Below are positions 37,568-46,230 of a DNA stretch of 64,000 nucleotides, piece by piece. Where the stretch lies: the NCBI RefSeq assembly GCF_008011855.1, contig NZ_VOUX01000033.1:1488001-1552000 (forward strand). The letters are read 5' to 3'. This DNA comes from Serratia bockelmannii (GTDB lineage: Bacteria > Pseudomonadota > Gammaproteobacteria > Enterobacterales > Enterobacteriaceae). The notes under the pieces are model-generated. The model was not told the origin of the DNA. It saw only the letters and a program-made list of their open reading frames with translations, and did no database searches. Position 1 is the stretch's first letter. Every line of letters begins with the position of its first letter. Position numbers and translations under genes: made by a program.

Positions 37568-37590
37568 GGCCCGCGTCAGCGGGCCTTTCG
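37568..37590. terminator. Terminator between converging Mop and LysE genes
   Basis: GGCCCGC/GCGGGCC with a GTCA loop and a short T tract, 9 bp after the Mop-gene stop. Confidence 0.75.
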
Positions 37591-37595
37591 AGCCG

Positions 37596-38213
37596 CTATT
37601 TCAGCGCCTGCTCGGCCAGCAGCCCGAGGGCGATCACGATCATCGCCGCGCCGGAGATGCGCCCCACCACCTTCGCGGCCTGCGGGCGCGTGCGCAGCAC
37701 CGACTGCGAACCGAATCCCACCAGCAGATACACCAGGCCGCAGCTGATCAAATGCACAATGCCCAACGCCAGCATCTGCATCGGCACCGACCATTCGGCT
37801 CGGGCGTCGGTAAACTGCGGCAGCAGCGCCAGAAACAGCAGAAACACCTTGGGGTTCAGGCCGCTGACGCACACGCCCTTGCCGGCCCAGCGCAGCCAGG
37901 AATCGGAACGCTGATCTTCACCGGCGCCGGGCACTGGCGGGTGCAGCAGCATGTTGAAACCGATCCACAACAGATAAGCCGCCCCCAACAGGGTGAGCGC
38001 CGTCAGCGCCAGCGGGTTGCCGACCAGCAGCGCGCCGACGCCCGCCACCACAATCGCAATCATCAGCAGATGGCCGAACAGCAAGCCGGCGACGGCGGGC
38101 ACCACCACCCGGCCGCGAATGCCCGCCGAGATCACATAGGCCCAATCCATACCCGGCGTGATCACCAATAAAATCGACACCGCCCAAAAAGCGGCGAACA
38201 GAGCGAGCGTCAT
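37596..38213 (-). CDS. LysE/RhtB-family amino-acid exporter
   Basis: 205 aa with about six membrane segments. Family signatures are the N-terminal VITPGMDWAYVISAGIRGR and GLNPKVFLLFLALLPQF. It probably exports an amino acid from the cytoplasm. It diverges from an Lrp/AsnC regulator gene (193 bp between starts), a classical arrangement in which the regulator senses the amino acid and induces the exporter. Confidence 0.9.
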   Translation of the reverse strand: MTLALFAAFWAVSILLVITPGMDWAYVISAGIRGRVVVPAVAGLLFGHLLMIAIVVAGVGALLVGNPLALTALTLLGAAYLLWIGFNMLLHPPVPGAGEDQRSDSWLRWAGKGVCVSGLNPKVFLLFLALLPQFTDARAEWSVPMQMLALGIVHLISCGLVYLLVGFGSQSVLRTRPQAAKVVGRISGAAMIVIALGLLAEQALK

Positions 38214-38406
38214 GCCGGCGCCCTCTCAGACGCGCCACGCCACACCAAACAGAGAACCATTGCCTTTCCTCGTGGAAGAAGAACGGCCTCCGCCTGCCGC
38301 GGTGGCCGTCAAAACCGTTCAACAGATGGCAAGAATATCCTCAAGGCGTTAAAATGTGCTTTCAATTACTTGCCTGAAATCGGCATAAGCGGGGAAATTT
38401 TTCCAA

Positions 38407-38868
38407 ATGGATAAGATTGATCGCAAGATTCTTGCTGAACTGCAGGTCGATGGCCGTTTGTCGGTAACCGAGCTGGCCGAGCGGATCGGTTTGAGCGTGT
38501 CTCCCTGCCACCGCCGGGTACGGGCATTAGAGGAGTCCGGGGTGATCAGGGGTTACCGCGCCCAGCTCGACCCCGGCAGCCTGGGCTATAACTTTTCCGC
38601 CCTGGTGTTCGTCACCATGCGCGAAGGCGATCGCCGCGCCGTTGAAACCTTCGAAAACGCCATGGTGGACATTCCGCAGGTGGTGCAGGCACAGCGGCTG
38701 TTTGGCGATCCCGACTATCTGCTGCACGTGATCGCCCGCGATCTGCCCGCCTTCCAGCAGCTTTACGACGAGAAACTCTCCGCTCTGCCGGGCGTGCAGC
38801 GCCTGAGCTCCACGCTGGTGATGAAAACCGTGGTGCCGGAGCGCTCGTTCCTGCCGCTGGGCAAATGA
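38407..38868 (+). CDS. Lrp/AsnC-family transcriptional regulator
   Basis: 153 aa. The N-terminal winged HTH is MDKIDRKILAELQVDGRLSV then ELAERIGLSVSPCHRRVRAL, and the C-terminal RAM domain is LVFVTMREGDRRAVETFENA onward. It likely binds an amino acid and controls the divergent LysE-type exporter. A terminator follows at 38871. Confidence 0.9.
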   Translation: MDKIDRKILAELQVDGRLSVTELAERIGLSVSPCHRRVRALEESGVIRGYRAQLDPGSLGYNFSALVFVTMREGDRRAVETFENAMVDIPQVVQAQRLFGDPDYLLHVIARDLPAFQQLYDEKLSALPGVQRLSSTLVMKTVVPERSFLPLGK

Positions 38869-38870
38869 CG

Positions 38871-38900
38871 ACGGGAGCGTTACCGCTCCCGTTTTCTCTT
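38871..38900. terminator. Terminator after the Lrp-type gene
   Basis: ACGGGAGCG/CGCTCCCGT with a 4-nt loop, then TTTCTCTTTTCTT. It lies between the converging Lrp-type and flavoprotein genes. Confidence 0.85.
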
Positions 38901-38904
38901 TTCT

Positions 38905-40113
38905 TTAAGGCACAATCACGAAATCCGGATTGGCGACGGCAAACAGCGCCTCGCGATCCGCCGCCGGTGGGTAAATCCACTGCGTGTTGATCTCCCGCTT
39001 AATCTTTTTGCCTTCCTCACGGGTAAAGCGCACCTGGCGCTCCCAGCCTTCGGTATACAGCGCGCCCCAGGGGCCCAGATCCAGACAGGTCACATACTTC
39101 GGCTGGCTGTAAGGGTGCGTCGGCAAGCCCGTCAGCTCCGCCGCCGCATTGTGGCCGGCCACGCGCCCAAGGCTCAGCGCATGCTGGCAGGTCATCAGGT
39201 TGTGGTTACCGAGATCGTCGGTCGCCGCCTTCACCGTATCGCCGGTCACGAAAATGCCCGCCGCCGCCGGCGCGCGCAGGAAGGCGTCGCCGATCACCCG
39301 GCCGCTGCCGTCGCGCTCGCCGGGGATCTGCTCGGTCAGCGGATGCGCCCGCACGCCCGCCGCCAGGATCACCGTGTTGGCGGCGATGCGCTCACCGTTC
39401 GACAGCATCACCCCCTCGGCGTCGATGGCCGAGACGCGCAGGCCGGCCCGCGCTTCCACGCCGCACTCCGCCAACGCCTGGCGTATCACCGCCCCCGGCT
39501 CCGCCCCCATCCCGGCGCCCACTTCCGGGGCGGTATCGACGATCACCACGCGCACGTTCTCGTCTTTGCCCAGCGCATCGCGTAACCGCTGCGGCATCTC
39601 CGCCGCGCTCTCCAGCCCGGTCAGCCCCGCCCCCACCACCACGGCGGTGTTGCGCGCCGGCGTCGAGGGTTTGGCCGCCAGCGCGTTGATATGGGCGCCC
39701 AAACGCTGTGCGCTTTCCAGCGTATCGACGTTGAAGCCGTATTCGGCAAAGCCCGGCACCGCAGGCACGGACAGCCGGCTGCCGGTGGCCCACACCAAAC
39801 GATCGTAGGCCAACTCAAGGGGTTCCCCCGTCGCCTGCGCCACCGTGAGCGTTTTAGCAGCGGCATCGATACGCTCTACCGTCCCGGCCAGGTGGCGCAC
39901 ACCGACGACAGCGAGCTGCGCGGAAATGTCCGGGTTCATGTTTTCCAGCACGGCCTCATACAGGCGTGGCCGGATGGTAACGGTTGGCGTCGGTGAAACC
40001 ATGAGCACCTCGATATCGCCATGCTTACCGGCAAGGGTAATGGCGCGCATGGCGGACACGGCGGCCCAAAAACCGGCAAAACCGGAACCGGCAATCACTA
40101 TTTTCTGCGTCAT
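38905..40113 (-). CDS. NAD(P)/FAD-dependent oxidoreductase, NDH-2-like
   Basis: 402 aa. The N-terminal FAD motif is IVIAGSGFAGFWAAVSA (residues 4-20). The second dinucleotide motif is VVVGAGLTGLESAAEM (about 170). ILAAGVRAHPL and VTGDTV follow in the FAD-binding tail. The build is that of type II NADH dehydrogenases and related disulphide-reductase-fold enzymes, without a C-terminal membrane helix. It lies 160 bp downstream of an Rrf2-type regulator in the same direction, so it is a likely regulatory target. Electron acceptor unknown. Confidence 0.87.
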   Translation of the reverse strand: MTQKIVIAGSGFAGFWAAVSAMRAITLAGKHGDIEVLMVSPTPTVTIRPRLYEAVLENMNPDISAQLAVVGVRHLAGTVERIDAAAKTLTVAQATGEPLELAYDRLVWATGSRLSVPAVPGFAEYGFNVDTLESAQRLGAHINALAAKPSTPARNTAVVVGAGLTGLESAAEMPQRLRDALGKDENVRVVIVDTAPEVGAGMGAEPGAVIRQALAECGVEARAGLRVSAIDAEGVMLSNGERIAANTVILAAGVRAHPLTEQIPGERDGSGRVIGDAFLRAPAAAGIFVTGDTVKAATDDLGNHNLMTCQHALSLGRVAGHNAAAELTGLPTHPYSQPKYVTCLDLGPWGALYTEGWERQVRFTREEGKKIKREINTQWIYPPAADREALFAVANPDFVIVP

Positions 40114-40273
40114 GGGATGACTCCTTCATACAGGGTTAACCGGGCGACAAGGCTGCCCGCAGTTTTTTCGGATGAACGATGCCGTCCCGCTCCCGTAACA
40201 GGGTGCAGAAGGCCCGCCCGCCCCTTCCGAAGAGGCGGGAAAAAGTGTGTTTCGTTTTAAGGAAAGGCGGTGG

Positions 40274-40813
40274 TTAGGTCTTGGCGCGCGCCGTTTTGCC
40301 GCTGCGCGCGGTGCGTTCCGTCATGCGCTCGTCGAGCCAGAGGTTGACCTCGCCGAAGAAGCCTTGCGGCGCTTTGCGGCCAAAACGGGCGGCGACGGCA
40401 CCGAGAGTCTGCGCCGCCAGCGCATCGCGCATCGCCTTCTCCGCCTGCAGCATCACCGCATGGATAGCGCATTTGCCGGAGACCGCCCAATCCGGCGGGG
40501 AGTCATCGAACACCGCGCAGCGCCCGCGCACCTCCTGGCAATCGAACAGCGGCTTGTGCCCCTCGATGGCGTCGATGATTGCCAGAAAGCTGATCTCGTC
40601 CGCCGGGCGGGCCAGCCGGTAGCCGCCACGCACCCCTTCGCTGGCGGCGACGATCCCCGCCTTTTCCAGCTTGGGGAAAATCTTGGCCAGAAAGCTGGGG
40701 GAGATGCCCTGCAACTCGGCGAGTTCGCGGCTGCTGAGCGCCCGCTGGTTATCGCCGACCAGCCACAGCAGGCAGTGGATGCCATATTCAACGCTGGTTG
40801 TGATGTACGCCAT
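40274..40813 (-). CDS. Rrf2-family (IscR/NsrR-like) redox-responsive regulator
   Basis: 179 aa from ATG 40813 (MAYITTSVEYG); a start at 40834 adds seven residues. The winged HTH is SSRELAELQGISPSFLAKIF. The dimerisation helix region carries three spaced cysteines (DCQEVRGRC and GKC), suited to an Fe-S cluster or thiol sensing as in NsrR, IscR and RsrR. The tail is unusually basic (RSGKTARAKT). A near-consensus promoter with an overlapping palindrome lies just upstream, which suggests autorepression. Confidence 0.9.
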   Translation of the reverse strand: MAYITTSVEYGIHCLLWLVGDNQRALSSRELAELQGISPSFLAKIFPKLEKAGIVAASEGVRGGYRLARPADEISFLAIIDAIEGHKPLFDCQEVRGRCAVFDDSPPDWAVSGKCAIHAVMLQAEKAMRDALAAQTLGAVAARFGRKAPQGFFGEVNLWLDERMTERTARSGKTARAKT

Positions 40814-40846
40814 ATGTCCGTTTTCAACCGTCAATGAATCTTCAAT

Positions 40847-40871
40847 AACGCAGACTATATGAGTCTGCGTT
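40847..40871. promoter_or_regulatory. Palindromic operator overlapping the rrf2-type promoter
   Basis: A perfect 10-bp inverted repeat AACGCAGACT/AGTCTGCGTT around ATATG. It covers the -10 box of the leftward promoter at 40854-40882 and lies 34 bp from the regulator start codon, as expected for an autoregulatory Rrf2 operator. Confidence 0.7.
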
Positions 40872-40882
40872 TATCTTGTCAA
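40854..40882 (-). promoter_or_regulatory. Near-consensus sigma-70 promoter of the Rrf2-type gene
   Basis: Read leftward: TTGACA (complement of 40877-40882), 17-bp spacer, TATAGT (complement of 40854-40859). Transcription would begin near 40847 and give a leader of about 34 nt. The box sequence and spacing are almost ideal, which makes repression by the overlapping palindrome plausible. Confidence 0.8.
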
Positions 40883-40920
40883 TAAAACGCGGATCAACTT
40901 TGTCCGCGTTTTATTGACAA
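40876..40920. repeat. 18-bp perfect inverted repeat beside the Rrf2 promoter
   Basis: TTGTCAATAAAACGCGGA (40876-40893) and TCCGCGTTTTATTGACAA (40903-40920) around 9 nt. The inner arm contains the -35 box of the leftward promoter. The outer arm contains a second TTGTCA/TTGACA in mirror position. It could be a duplicated operator or a hairpin. The rest of the 340-bp region 40814-41153 shows no further feature except the bepA leader. Confidence 0.8.
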
Positions 40921-41153
40921 TGCAGGCCACCGGCGACGCAGAAAACGCCCTTCAAAATGAAAAATAAAACTTTTTTGCCCGATCCGCGCCCGGCTAACGT
41001 TTCCTTGTCGCCTGCGGCTGACTATGATGTGATGGGTGCCGCCGCCGCGGTTTGTGAGCCGCCGCACTTTCACGCGGATTGCGCCGTGGGAATAAAGAAC
41101 TCTTGTCTGCTGCTGACGTCTTAGAAATGATTATTTAAGGGAAACGCCTGACT

Positions 41154-42623
41154 ATGACCAACCGGTTGACCAAAACCGCGTTAGCGGTGCTGCTGCTCGG
41201 CACGCTGAACGCCACCGCCCTGGCGCCAGCACAGGCGGAAAGCCAGGACCAGTTGCCGGACATGGGCACCTCCGCCGGCGGCACCCTGAGCATCGGACAA
41301 GAACTGGCGATGGGCGATTTTTACGTGCGCCAACTGCGCGCCAGCGCCCCGCTGATCAACGATCCGCTGCTAATCCAATACATCAATCAGCTGGGCAACC
41401 GGCTGGTGGCCAGCGCCTATTCGGTGCGCACGCCGTTCCATTTCTATCTGGTGCGCAACGACGAAATCAACGCCTTCGCCTTCTTCGGCGGCAACGTGGT
41501 GCTGCATTCCGCCCTGTTCCGCGTCAGCGACAACGAAAGCCAGCTGGCTTCGGTGCTAGCGCACGAAATCTCGCACGTCACCCAGCGCCACCTGGCGCGC
41601 GCCATGGAAGATCAGCAGCGCAACGCCCCGTTGACCTGGGTGGGCGCGCTTGGTTCCATCCTGCTGGCGATGGCCAACCCGACCATGGGCATGGCGGCGC
41701 TGAGCGGCACCATGGCCGGCACCCAGCAAGGCATGATCAGCTTTACCCAATCGAACGAACAGGAAGCCGATCGCATCGGCATTCAGGTGCTGCAGCGCGC
41801 CGGTTTCGATCCGGAAGCGATGCCCGACTTCCTGCAGAAACTCTCGGATCAGTCGCGCTACGCCTCCAAACCGCCGGAAATGCTGCTAACGCACCCGTTG
41901 CCGGACAGCCGCCTCTCCGACGCACGCAACCGCGCCAACCAGATGCCGAAACACATCGTGCAGTCCTCGCAGGATTACCTGATGGCCAAAGTGCGCGCAC
42001 TGGGCATGTACAGTTCGGAAGGCTATGGCCTGAACGAAGAACTGCTCGGATCGCTCAGCAAGGGCAACGTGCGCGAACAGGCGGCCGCCAAATACGGCCG
42101 CGCCATCCTGTTCTATGAAGCGAAAAAATACGACGACGCGCGCAACATCATTCAACCGATGCTGGCGCAGGATGCGAAAAACGTCTGGCTGATCGACCTG
42201 ATGACCGACATCGATCTCGGCCAGAAACGCGCGCCGCAGGCCATCGCCCGCCTGCAGGCGGCCAACGCCGCCCAAAGCAACAATCCGGTGCTGCAGCTCA
42301 ACCTGGCCAACGCCTATGTCGAAGGCAACCAGCCGGCGCAGGCGTCGAAGATCCTGAACCGCTACACTTTTGCCCATCCGGACGATCCGAACGGCTGGGA
42401 TCTGCTGGCGCAGGCCAGCGCCGCACAAGGGCTGCGCGATGAAGAGCTGTCGGCCCGTGCCGAAAGCCTGGCGCTGAACGGCCGGCTCGATCAGGCCATC
42501 GGCCTGCTCAGCAATGCCAGCTCGCTGCAAAAACTCGGCAGCCTGAAACAGGCGCGCTACGATGCGCGCATCGACCAGTTGCGCCAACTGCAACAGCGCT
42601 TCCGCCAATACCAGCGCAGCTGA
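41154..42623 (+). CDS. bepA: Periplasmic chaperone/protease BepA (M48 family)
   Basis: 489 aa with a signal peptide ending near PAQA-ES (residue 29). The zinc motif HEISH is at residues 137-141 and the third ligand is in NEQEADRIG. The C-terminal half is TPR-like (residues about 300-485). BepA helps assemble LptD and degrades stalled outer-membrane proteins. It is followed by the arsC-like gene yfgD as in E. coli. Confidence 0.96.
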   Translation: MTNRLTKTALAVLLLGTLNATALAPAQAESQDQLPDMGTSAGGTLSIGQELAMGDFYVRQLRASAPLINDPLLIQYINQLGNRLVASAYSVRTPFHFYLVRNDEINAFAFFGGNVVLHSALFRVSDNESQLASVLAHEISHVTQRHLARAMEDQQRNAPLTWVGALGSILLAMANPTMGMAALSGTMAGTQQGMISFTQSNEQEADRIGIQVLQRAGFDPEAMPDFLQKLSDQSRYASKPPEMLLTHPLPDSRLSDARNRANQMPKHIVQSSQDYLMAKVRALGMYSSEGYGLNEELLGSLSKGNVREQAAAKYGRAILFYEAKKYDDARNIIQPMLAQDAKNVWLIDLMTDIDLGQKRAPQAIARLQAANAAQSNNPVLQLNLANAYVEGNQPAQASKILNRYTFAHPDDPNGWDLLAQASAAQGLRDEELSARAESLALNGRLDQAIGLLSNASSLQKLGSLKQARYDARIDQLRQLQQRFRQYQRS

Positions 42624-42643
42624 TTCAACAAGGAATGAACGCC

Positions 42644-42997
42644 ATGAAAAACGTCACGATTTACCACAACCCACGCTGCTCCAAGAGCCGTAAAACCCTG
42701 GCGCTGCTGGAACAGCACGGCGTCGATCCCAAGGTGGTGCTGTACCTCGAAACGCCCCCTACGGTCGATGAGCTGAAAAAGCTGTTGAAGGAACTGGGCT
42801 TCACATCCGCGCGCGAGCTGATGCGCAAAAAAGAAGATCTGTACAAGGAATTGAAGCTGGCGGACGACAGCCTGAGCGAAGAGCAACTGCTGGCGGCAAT
42901 GACGACGAACCCGAAACTGATCGAACGCCCGATCGTGGTAAAAGGCAGCAAGGCGCGCATCGGCCGGCCGCCGGAGCAGGTGCTGGAGATTTTATAG
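42644..42997 (+). CDS. yfgD: Arsenate reductase (glutaredoxin)-family protein YfgD
   Basis: 117 aa from ATG 42644, with AAGGA at 9 bp; an ATG at 42635 is too close to that site. It has the catalytic Cys in YHNPRCSKSRKTLALLE and the conserved late segment LIERPIVVKGSKARIGRPPE, both typical of the ArsC glutaredoxin-coupled family. It lies 20 bp after bepA, as in E. coli bepA-yfgD. No arsenic operon is nearby, so a role in arsenate resistance is not shown. Confidence 0.93.
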   Translation: MKNVTIYHNPRCSKSRKTLALLEQHGVDPKVVLYLETPPTVDELKKLLKELGFTSARELMRKKEDLYKELKLADDSLSEEQLLAAMTTNPKLIERPIVVKGSKARIGRPPEQVLEIL

Positions 42998-43007
42998 ATT
43001 CGAATTC

Positions 43008-43035
43008 GGGCGCGGACTGTCGCGCCCTTTCTTTT
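43008..43035. terminator. Terminator between converging yfgD and hda
   Basis: GGGCGCG/CGCGCCC with a 6-nt loop followed by TTTCTTTT. Confidence 0.85.
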
Positions 43036-43045
43036 ACTCAGGCTA

Positions 43046-43747
43046 TTACAGCCCCAGGATCTCTTTAACGAACGGGATGGTCAGCTTGCGCTGGGCGGTG
43101 ATCGAGGCGCGATCGAGCTGATCGAGAGTCATAAACAGCGTGCGCATCTCGCGATCCAGCCGTTTCAACAGGAAGCGGCCCACGTCTTCCGGCAGCTCGA
43201 AGCCGCGCAGTTTGCCGCGCAGCTGCAGCGCCAGCAGTTTCTCTTCGTCCGACAGCGGCTGCAGCTTGTAGATCTGCCCCCAGTCCAGGCGCGAAGCCAG
43301 ATCCGGCAAACGCAGGTTCAGCTGACGCGGCGGGCGATCCCCGGTGATGAACAACCGGGTGCGGCCGGTTTCCAGGATGCGGTTGTAGAGGTTGAAGATC
43401 GCCATCTCCCACTCTTCGTCGCCGGCGATGCATTCGATATTGTCGATGCAGACCAGCGCCAGCTGCTCCATGCCGTCCAACACTTCAGGCACGAAGTAAG
43501 CGCGCTTGTCGAGCGGCACATAGCCCACCGCTTCGCCTTTCTGCGAAAGCTCGGCGCAGGCCGCATGCAGCAGATGGCTGCGCCCGCCGCCTTCACGCGA
43601 CCAGAAATAGATATAGCTGCCATGTTCCTGACGGACGGCGGATTGGATCGCGGCTAATAGGGATGGGTTCTCGCCCGGATAAAAACTGGCGAAAGTTTCA
43701 TCATCGGGAAGATAAAGTGGCAGTGAAAGCTGTGCCGGCGTATTCAG
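43046..43747 (-). CDS. hda: DnaA inactivator Hda
   Basis: 233 aa from a CTG start at 43747: [18 protein letters not shown] follows the initiator, as in E. coli Hda, which is also 233 aa and also begins with CTG. GAGGTG sits 5 bp upstream. An ATG at 43528 would delete the N-terminal clamp-binding motif (QLSLPL) and the GAGRSHLL-like Walker A (here EGGGRSHLL), so it is rejected. With the beta clamp and ADP, Hda triggers DnaA-ATP hydrolysis after initiation. Confidence 0.95.
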   Translation of the reverse strand: MNTPAQLSLPLYLPDDETFASFYPGENPSLLAAIQSAVRQEHGSYIYFWSREGGGRSHLLHAACAELSQKGEAVGYVPLDKRAYFVPEVLDGMEQLALVCIDNIECIAGDEEWEMAIFNLYNRILETGRTRLFITGDRPPRQLNLRLPDLASRLDWGQIYKLQPLSDEEKLLALQLRGKLRGFELPEDVGRFLLKRLDREMRTLFMTLDQLDRASITAQRKLTIPFVKEILGL

Positions 43748-44019
43748 AGAAGCACCTCAACCAAAACTGGCAGAAAAACGTGGGCAGTTTAACACAGAAA
43801 ACGGGCGCTGTTGAACCGGCAGGATCTTATGCCGCAATAGTGAACAATGCCTAAGCGCCGCTTGATCGGCTGCGGCACCCGTCGAGGCAAGAATTATCCG
43901 ATATCATTCCCTAACTCCATGCCTGCGCAGGTTAAATTTGTAATTTAAGTAAAATCTGACCTAGTATAGGTAGGCTAAATGCAATCACCATCAACAAGGT
44001 TTCTGCAAGGATATAGACG

Positions 44020-44535
44020 ATGAAAGTATGGAATAAAGTGCTGTTGGCCTCCTTTATCGGGTTGTTGGTTGCCGGCTGTGATGACTCGTCCAAGGTTGAC
44101 GCCAACCTGGATAAAGCCAAAGACAGCGCCGAGCAGATGAAAGACGCCGCCCAGAAAAAAGCGGACGATCTGACGGACAAAGCGAAAGCGACGGCGGATG
44201 AAATCAAAAAAGAGGCCGCCACTCAGGCGGATCAGCTGAAAGACAAAGCTTCGGCGATTAAAGAAGACGCCGCCAAGCAGGCGGACGCCATCACCAACGA
44301 CGCCAAGGCCAAAGCCGCCGCGATCAAAGACGACGCAGGTAAACAGAGCCAGCAGTTGGTGGATCAGGCCAAGGCCATCAAAAACGACGCCATCAACGGC
44401 GCCAACGATCTGACCGAGCAGGCCAAGGCGAAGACCGAAGCCATCAAGAACAGCGCCGAAAACAAAGCGCAAGAGTTGAAACAAGAGACCGATGCGGCGG
44501 TGAACGGCAATACTCAGCCGGCCCCCCAGCAGTAA
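44020..44535 (+). CDS. Coiled-coil repeat lipoprotein, function unknown
   Basis: 171 aa with AAGGA before the ATG. Lipoprotein signal LIGLLVAGCDD (Cys at about residue 20). The rest is an Ala/Lys/Asp-rich 11-residue-type helical repeat (KADDLTDKAKATADEIKKEA...), without membrane segments, like LEA/apolipoprotein-type coiled coils. It is followed 33 bp later by a GlsB/YeaQ-type stress membrane protein gene in the same direction, so a stress-linked envelope role is possible. It sits between hda and uraA, which are neighbours in E. coli. Confidence 0.82.
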   Translation: MKVWNKVLLASFIGLLVAGCDDSSKVDANLDKAKDSAEQMKDAAQKKADDLTDKAKATADEIKKEAATQADQLKDKASAIKEDAAKQADAITNDAKAKAAAIKDDAGKQSQQLVDQAKAIKNDAINGANDLTEQAKAKTEAIKNSAENKAQELKQETDAAVNGNTQPAPQQ

Positions 44536-44568
44536 GCTATTCTCAGCCACCAAAGAAAGGAGCAGTAA

Positions 44569-44817
44569 ATGGGGATTATTTCCTGGATTATCTTCGGCCT
44601 GATCGCCGGTATTTTGGCTAAGTGGATCATGCCCGGCAAAGACGGCGGCGGCTTTATTCTGACCGTCGTGCTGGGGATCATCGGCGCCGTTGTCGGCGGC
44701 TATATCAGCACCTTCTTCGGCTACGGCAAGGTTGACGGCTTCAACTTCGGCAGCTTCGTGGTGGCGGTTATCGGCGCCATCGTGGTGCTGTTCGTGTACC
44801 GCAAAATTCGCAGCTAA
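44569..44817 (+). CDS. GlsB/YeaQ/YmgE-family stress-response membrane protein
   Basis: 82 aa with three hydrophobic segments and the family pattern GIISWIIFGLIAGILAKWIM, GGGFILTVVLGIIGAVVGGY, and GSFVVAVIGAIVVLF. AAAGGAG precedes the ATG. The family is small inner-membrane proteins induced by stress; the molecular role is unknown. It is probably cotranscribed with the upstream lipoprotein gene and ends in the terminator at 44835. Confidence 0.9.
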   Translation: MGIISWIIFGLIAGILAKWIMPGKDGGGFILTVVLGIIGAVVGGYISTFFGYGKVDGFNFGSFVVAVIGAIVVLFVYRKIRS

Positions 44818-44834
44818 GGCGAATGCCATAAGTC

Positions 44835-44862
44835 AAAAGGGCAGCCCCTGGGCTGCCCTTTT
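44835..44862. terminator. Bidirectional terminator between the GlsB-type gene and uraA
   Basis: AAAAGGGCAGCC/GGCTGCCCTTTT with a CCTG loop, between converging stops. Confidence 0.9.
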
Positions 44863-44864
44863 CG

Positions 44865-46154
44865 TTACTTCTGCTCCGCCGATTCGTCCGGCGCGTCAAG
44901 CACCTCTTCTTCCTTGCGGAACAAGCTGATGACCTTGAACAGCAGGCTCAGGCCGATCCCCACGATGGTCGCCAGCGCCATGCCTTTCAGCTCCGCCGCG
45001 CCGATGTGCACCTTGGCGCCGCTCACGCCGATGATCAGGATCACCGAGGTTAAAATCAGGTTTTGCGCTTTGTTGTAATCCACTTTGGACTCGATCAGCA
45101 CGCGAATGCCCGAAGCGCCGATCACACCGTACAGCAGCAGGGAAACGCCGCCCATCACCGGCACCGGCACCGCCTGGATCGCCGCCGCCAGCTTACCGAT
45201 GCAGGACAACAGGATCGCCAGCACCGCCGCGCCGCCGATCACCCAGGTGCTGTAGACCTTGGTGATGGCCATCACGCCGATGTTCTCGCCATAGGTGGTG
45301 TTCGGCGTGGAGCCGAAGAAGCCGGAGAACACCGTCGAGATGCCGTTTGCGAACATCGAGCGGTGCAGGCCCGGATCGCGGATCAGGTCTTTTTTCACGA
45401 TGTTGGCGGTCACCACCAGGTGGCCGACGTGCTCGGCGATCACCACCAGCGCCGCCGGCAGAATGGTGAAGATGGCGAACCACTCAAAGCGCGGGGTGTA
45501 GAAGGTCGGCAGCGCGAACCAGTGCGCCTCGCGGATCGGGGTCAAATCCACCACGCCCATGAAGAACGACAGCGCATAGCCCACCAGCACGCCGATCAGG
45601 ATCGGGATAATCGCCAGGAAGCCGCGGAACAGCACTGAACCGAGCACCGTGACCGCCAGCGTCACCAGCGAAATGGTGATGGTGGTCGAGTCGGCGCTGG
45701 TGCCTTCCGCCGGCAGCAGCCCCGCCATGTTGGCCGCTACGCCCGCCAGCTCCAGCCCGATGACGGCGACGATCGCCCCCATCGCCGCCGGCGGGAACAT
45801 CACGTCCAGCCAGCCGGTGCCGGCCTTTTTCACGATCAGCGCCACCAGGCAGAACAGCACGCCGCACATGATGAAACCGCCCAACGCCACTTCGTAACCG
45901 AGCGGCAACAGCAGCAGCACCGGCGAGATAAACGCGAAGCTGGAGCCGAGGTAGGCCGGGATCTTGCCTTTACAGATGAACAGATACAGCAGCGTGCCGA
46001 TGCCGTTGAACAACAGCACGGTCGCCGGGTTGATCTTGAACAGGATAGGCACCAGCACGGTGGCGCCGAACATGGCGAACAGGTGCTGGAAGCTGAGCGG
46101 AATGGTCTGGAGCAGCGGCGGGCGCTCGCTGACGCCGATGGCGCGACGGGTCAT
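44865..46154 (-). CDS. uraA: Uracil:proton symporter UraA
   Basis: 429 aa (E. coli 429), starting MTRRAIGVSERPPLLQTIPL as in E. coli. It is a nucleobase-ascorbate transporter family member with 14 membrane segments, including uracil-site segments IAEHVGHLVVTANI and GFFGSTPNTTYGENIGVMA. It imports uracil for salvage by Upp, whose gene lies 77 bp upstream in the same direction. A hairpin at 46196 between the two could act as an attenuator. Confidence 0.97.
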   Translation of the reverse strand: MTRRAIGVSERPPLLQTIPLSFQHLFAMFGATVLVPILFKINPATVLLFNGIGTLLYLFICKGKIPAYLGSSFAFISPVLLLLPLGYEVALGGFIMCGVLFCLVALIVKKAGTGWLDVMFPPAAMGAIVAVIGLELAGVAANMAGLLPAEGTSADSTTITISLVTLAVTVLGSVLFRGFLAIIPILIGVLVGYALSFFMGVVDLTPIREAHWFALPTFYTPRFEWFAIFTILPAALVVIAEHVGHLVVTANIVKKDLIRDPGLHRSMFANGISTVFSGFFGSTPNTTYGENIGVMAITKVYSTWVIGGAAVLAILLSCIGKLAAAIQAVPVPVMGGVSLLLYGVIGASGIRVLIESKVDYNKAQNLILTSVILIIGVSGAKVHIGAAELKGMALATIVGIGLSLLFKVISLFRKEEEVLDAPDESAEQK

Positions 46155-46195
46155 GTGTGCTTTTCCTCGGTTTATTGGTTTTATAGGTTTTAGTC

Positions 46196-46223
46196 AAAAA
46201 AAAGCCGACTCGTTAAGTCGGCT
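46196..46223 (-). terminator. Intergenic terminator/attenuator between upp and uraA
   Basis: Read leftward: AGCCGACT/AGTCGGCT with a 5-nt loop followed by eight T. It lies 7 bp after the upp stop and before uraA, so it probably lowers uraA expression relative to upp. Confidence 0.85.
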
Positions 46224-46230
46224 CAAATGT

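Noticed and set aside
42644-42997. Arsenic resistance determinant
   Set aside because: The ArsC-like gene is the syntenic yfgD after bepA, with no arsR, arsB or arsenite pump nearby.
43046-43528. ATG-initiated 160-aa Hda
   Set aside because: Would lack the clamp-binding motif and the Walker A region; the CTG start at 43747 restores the full conserved protein.
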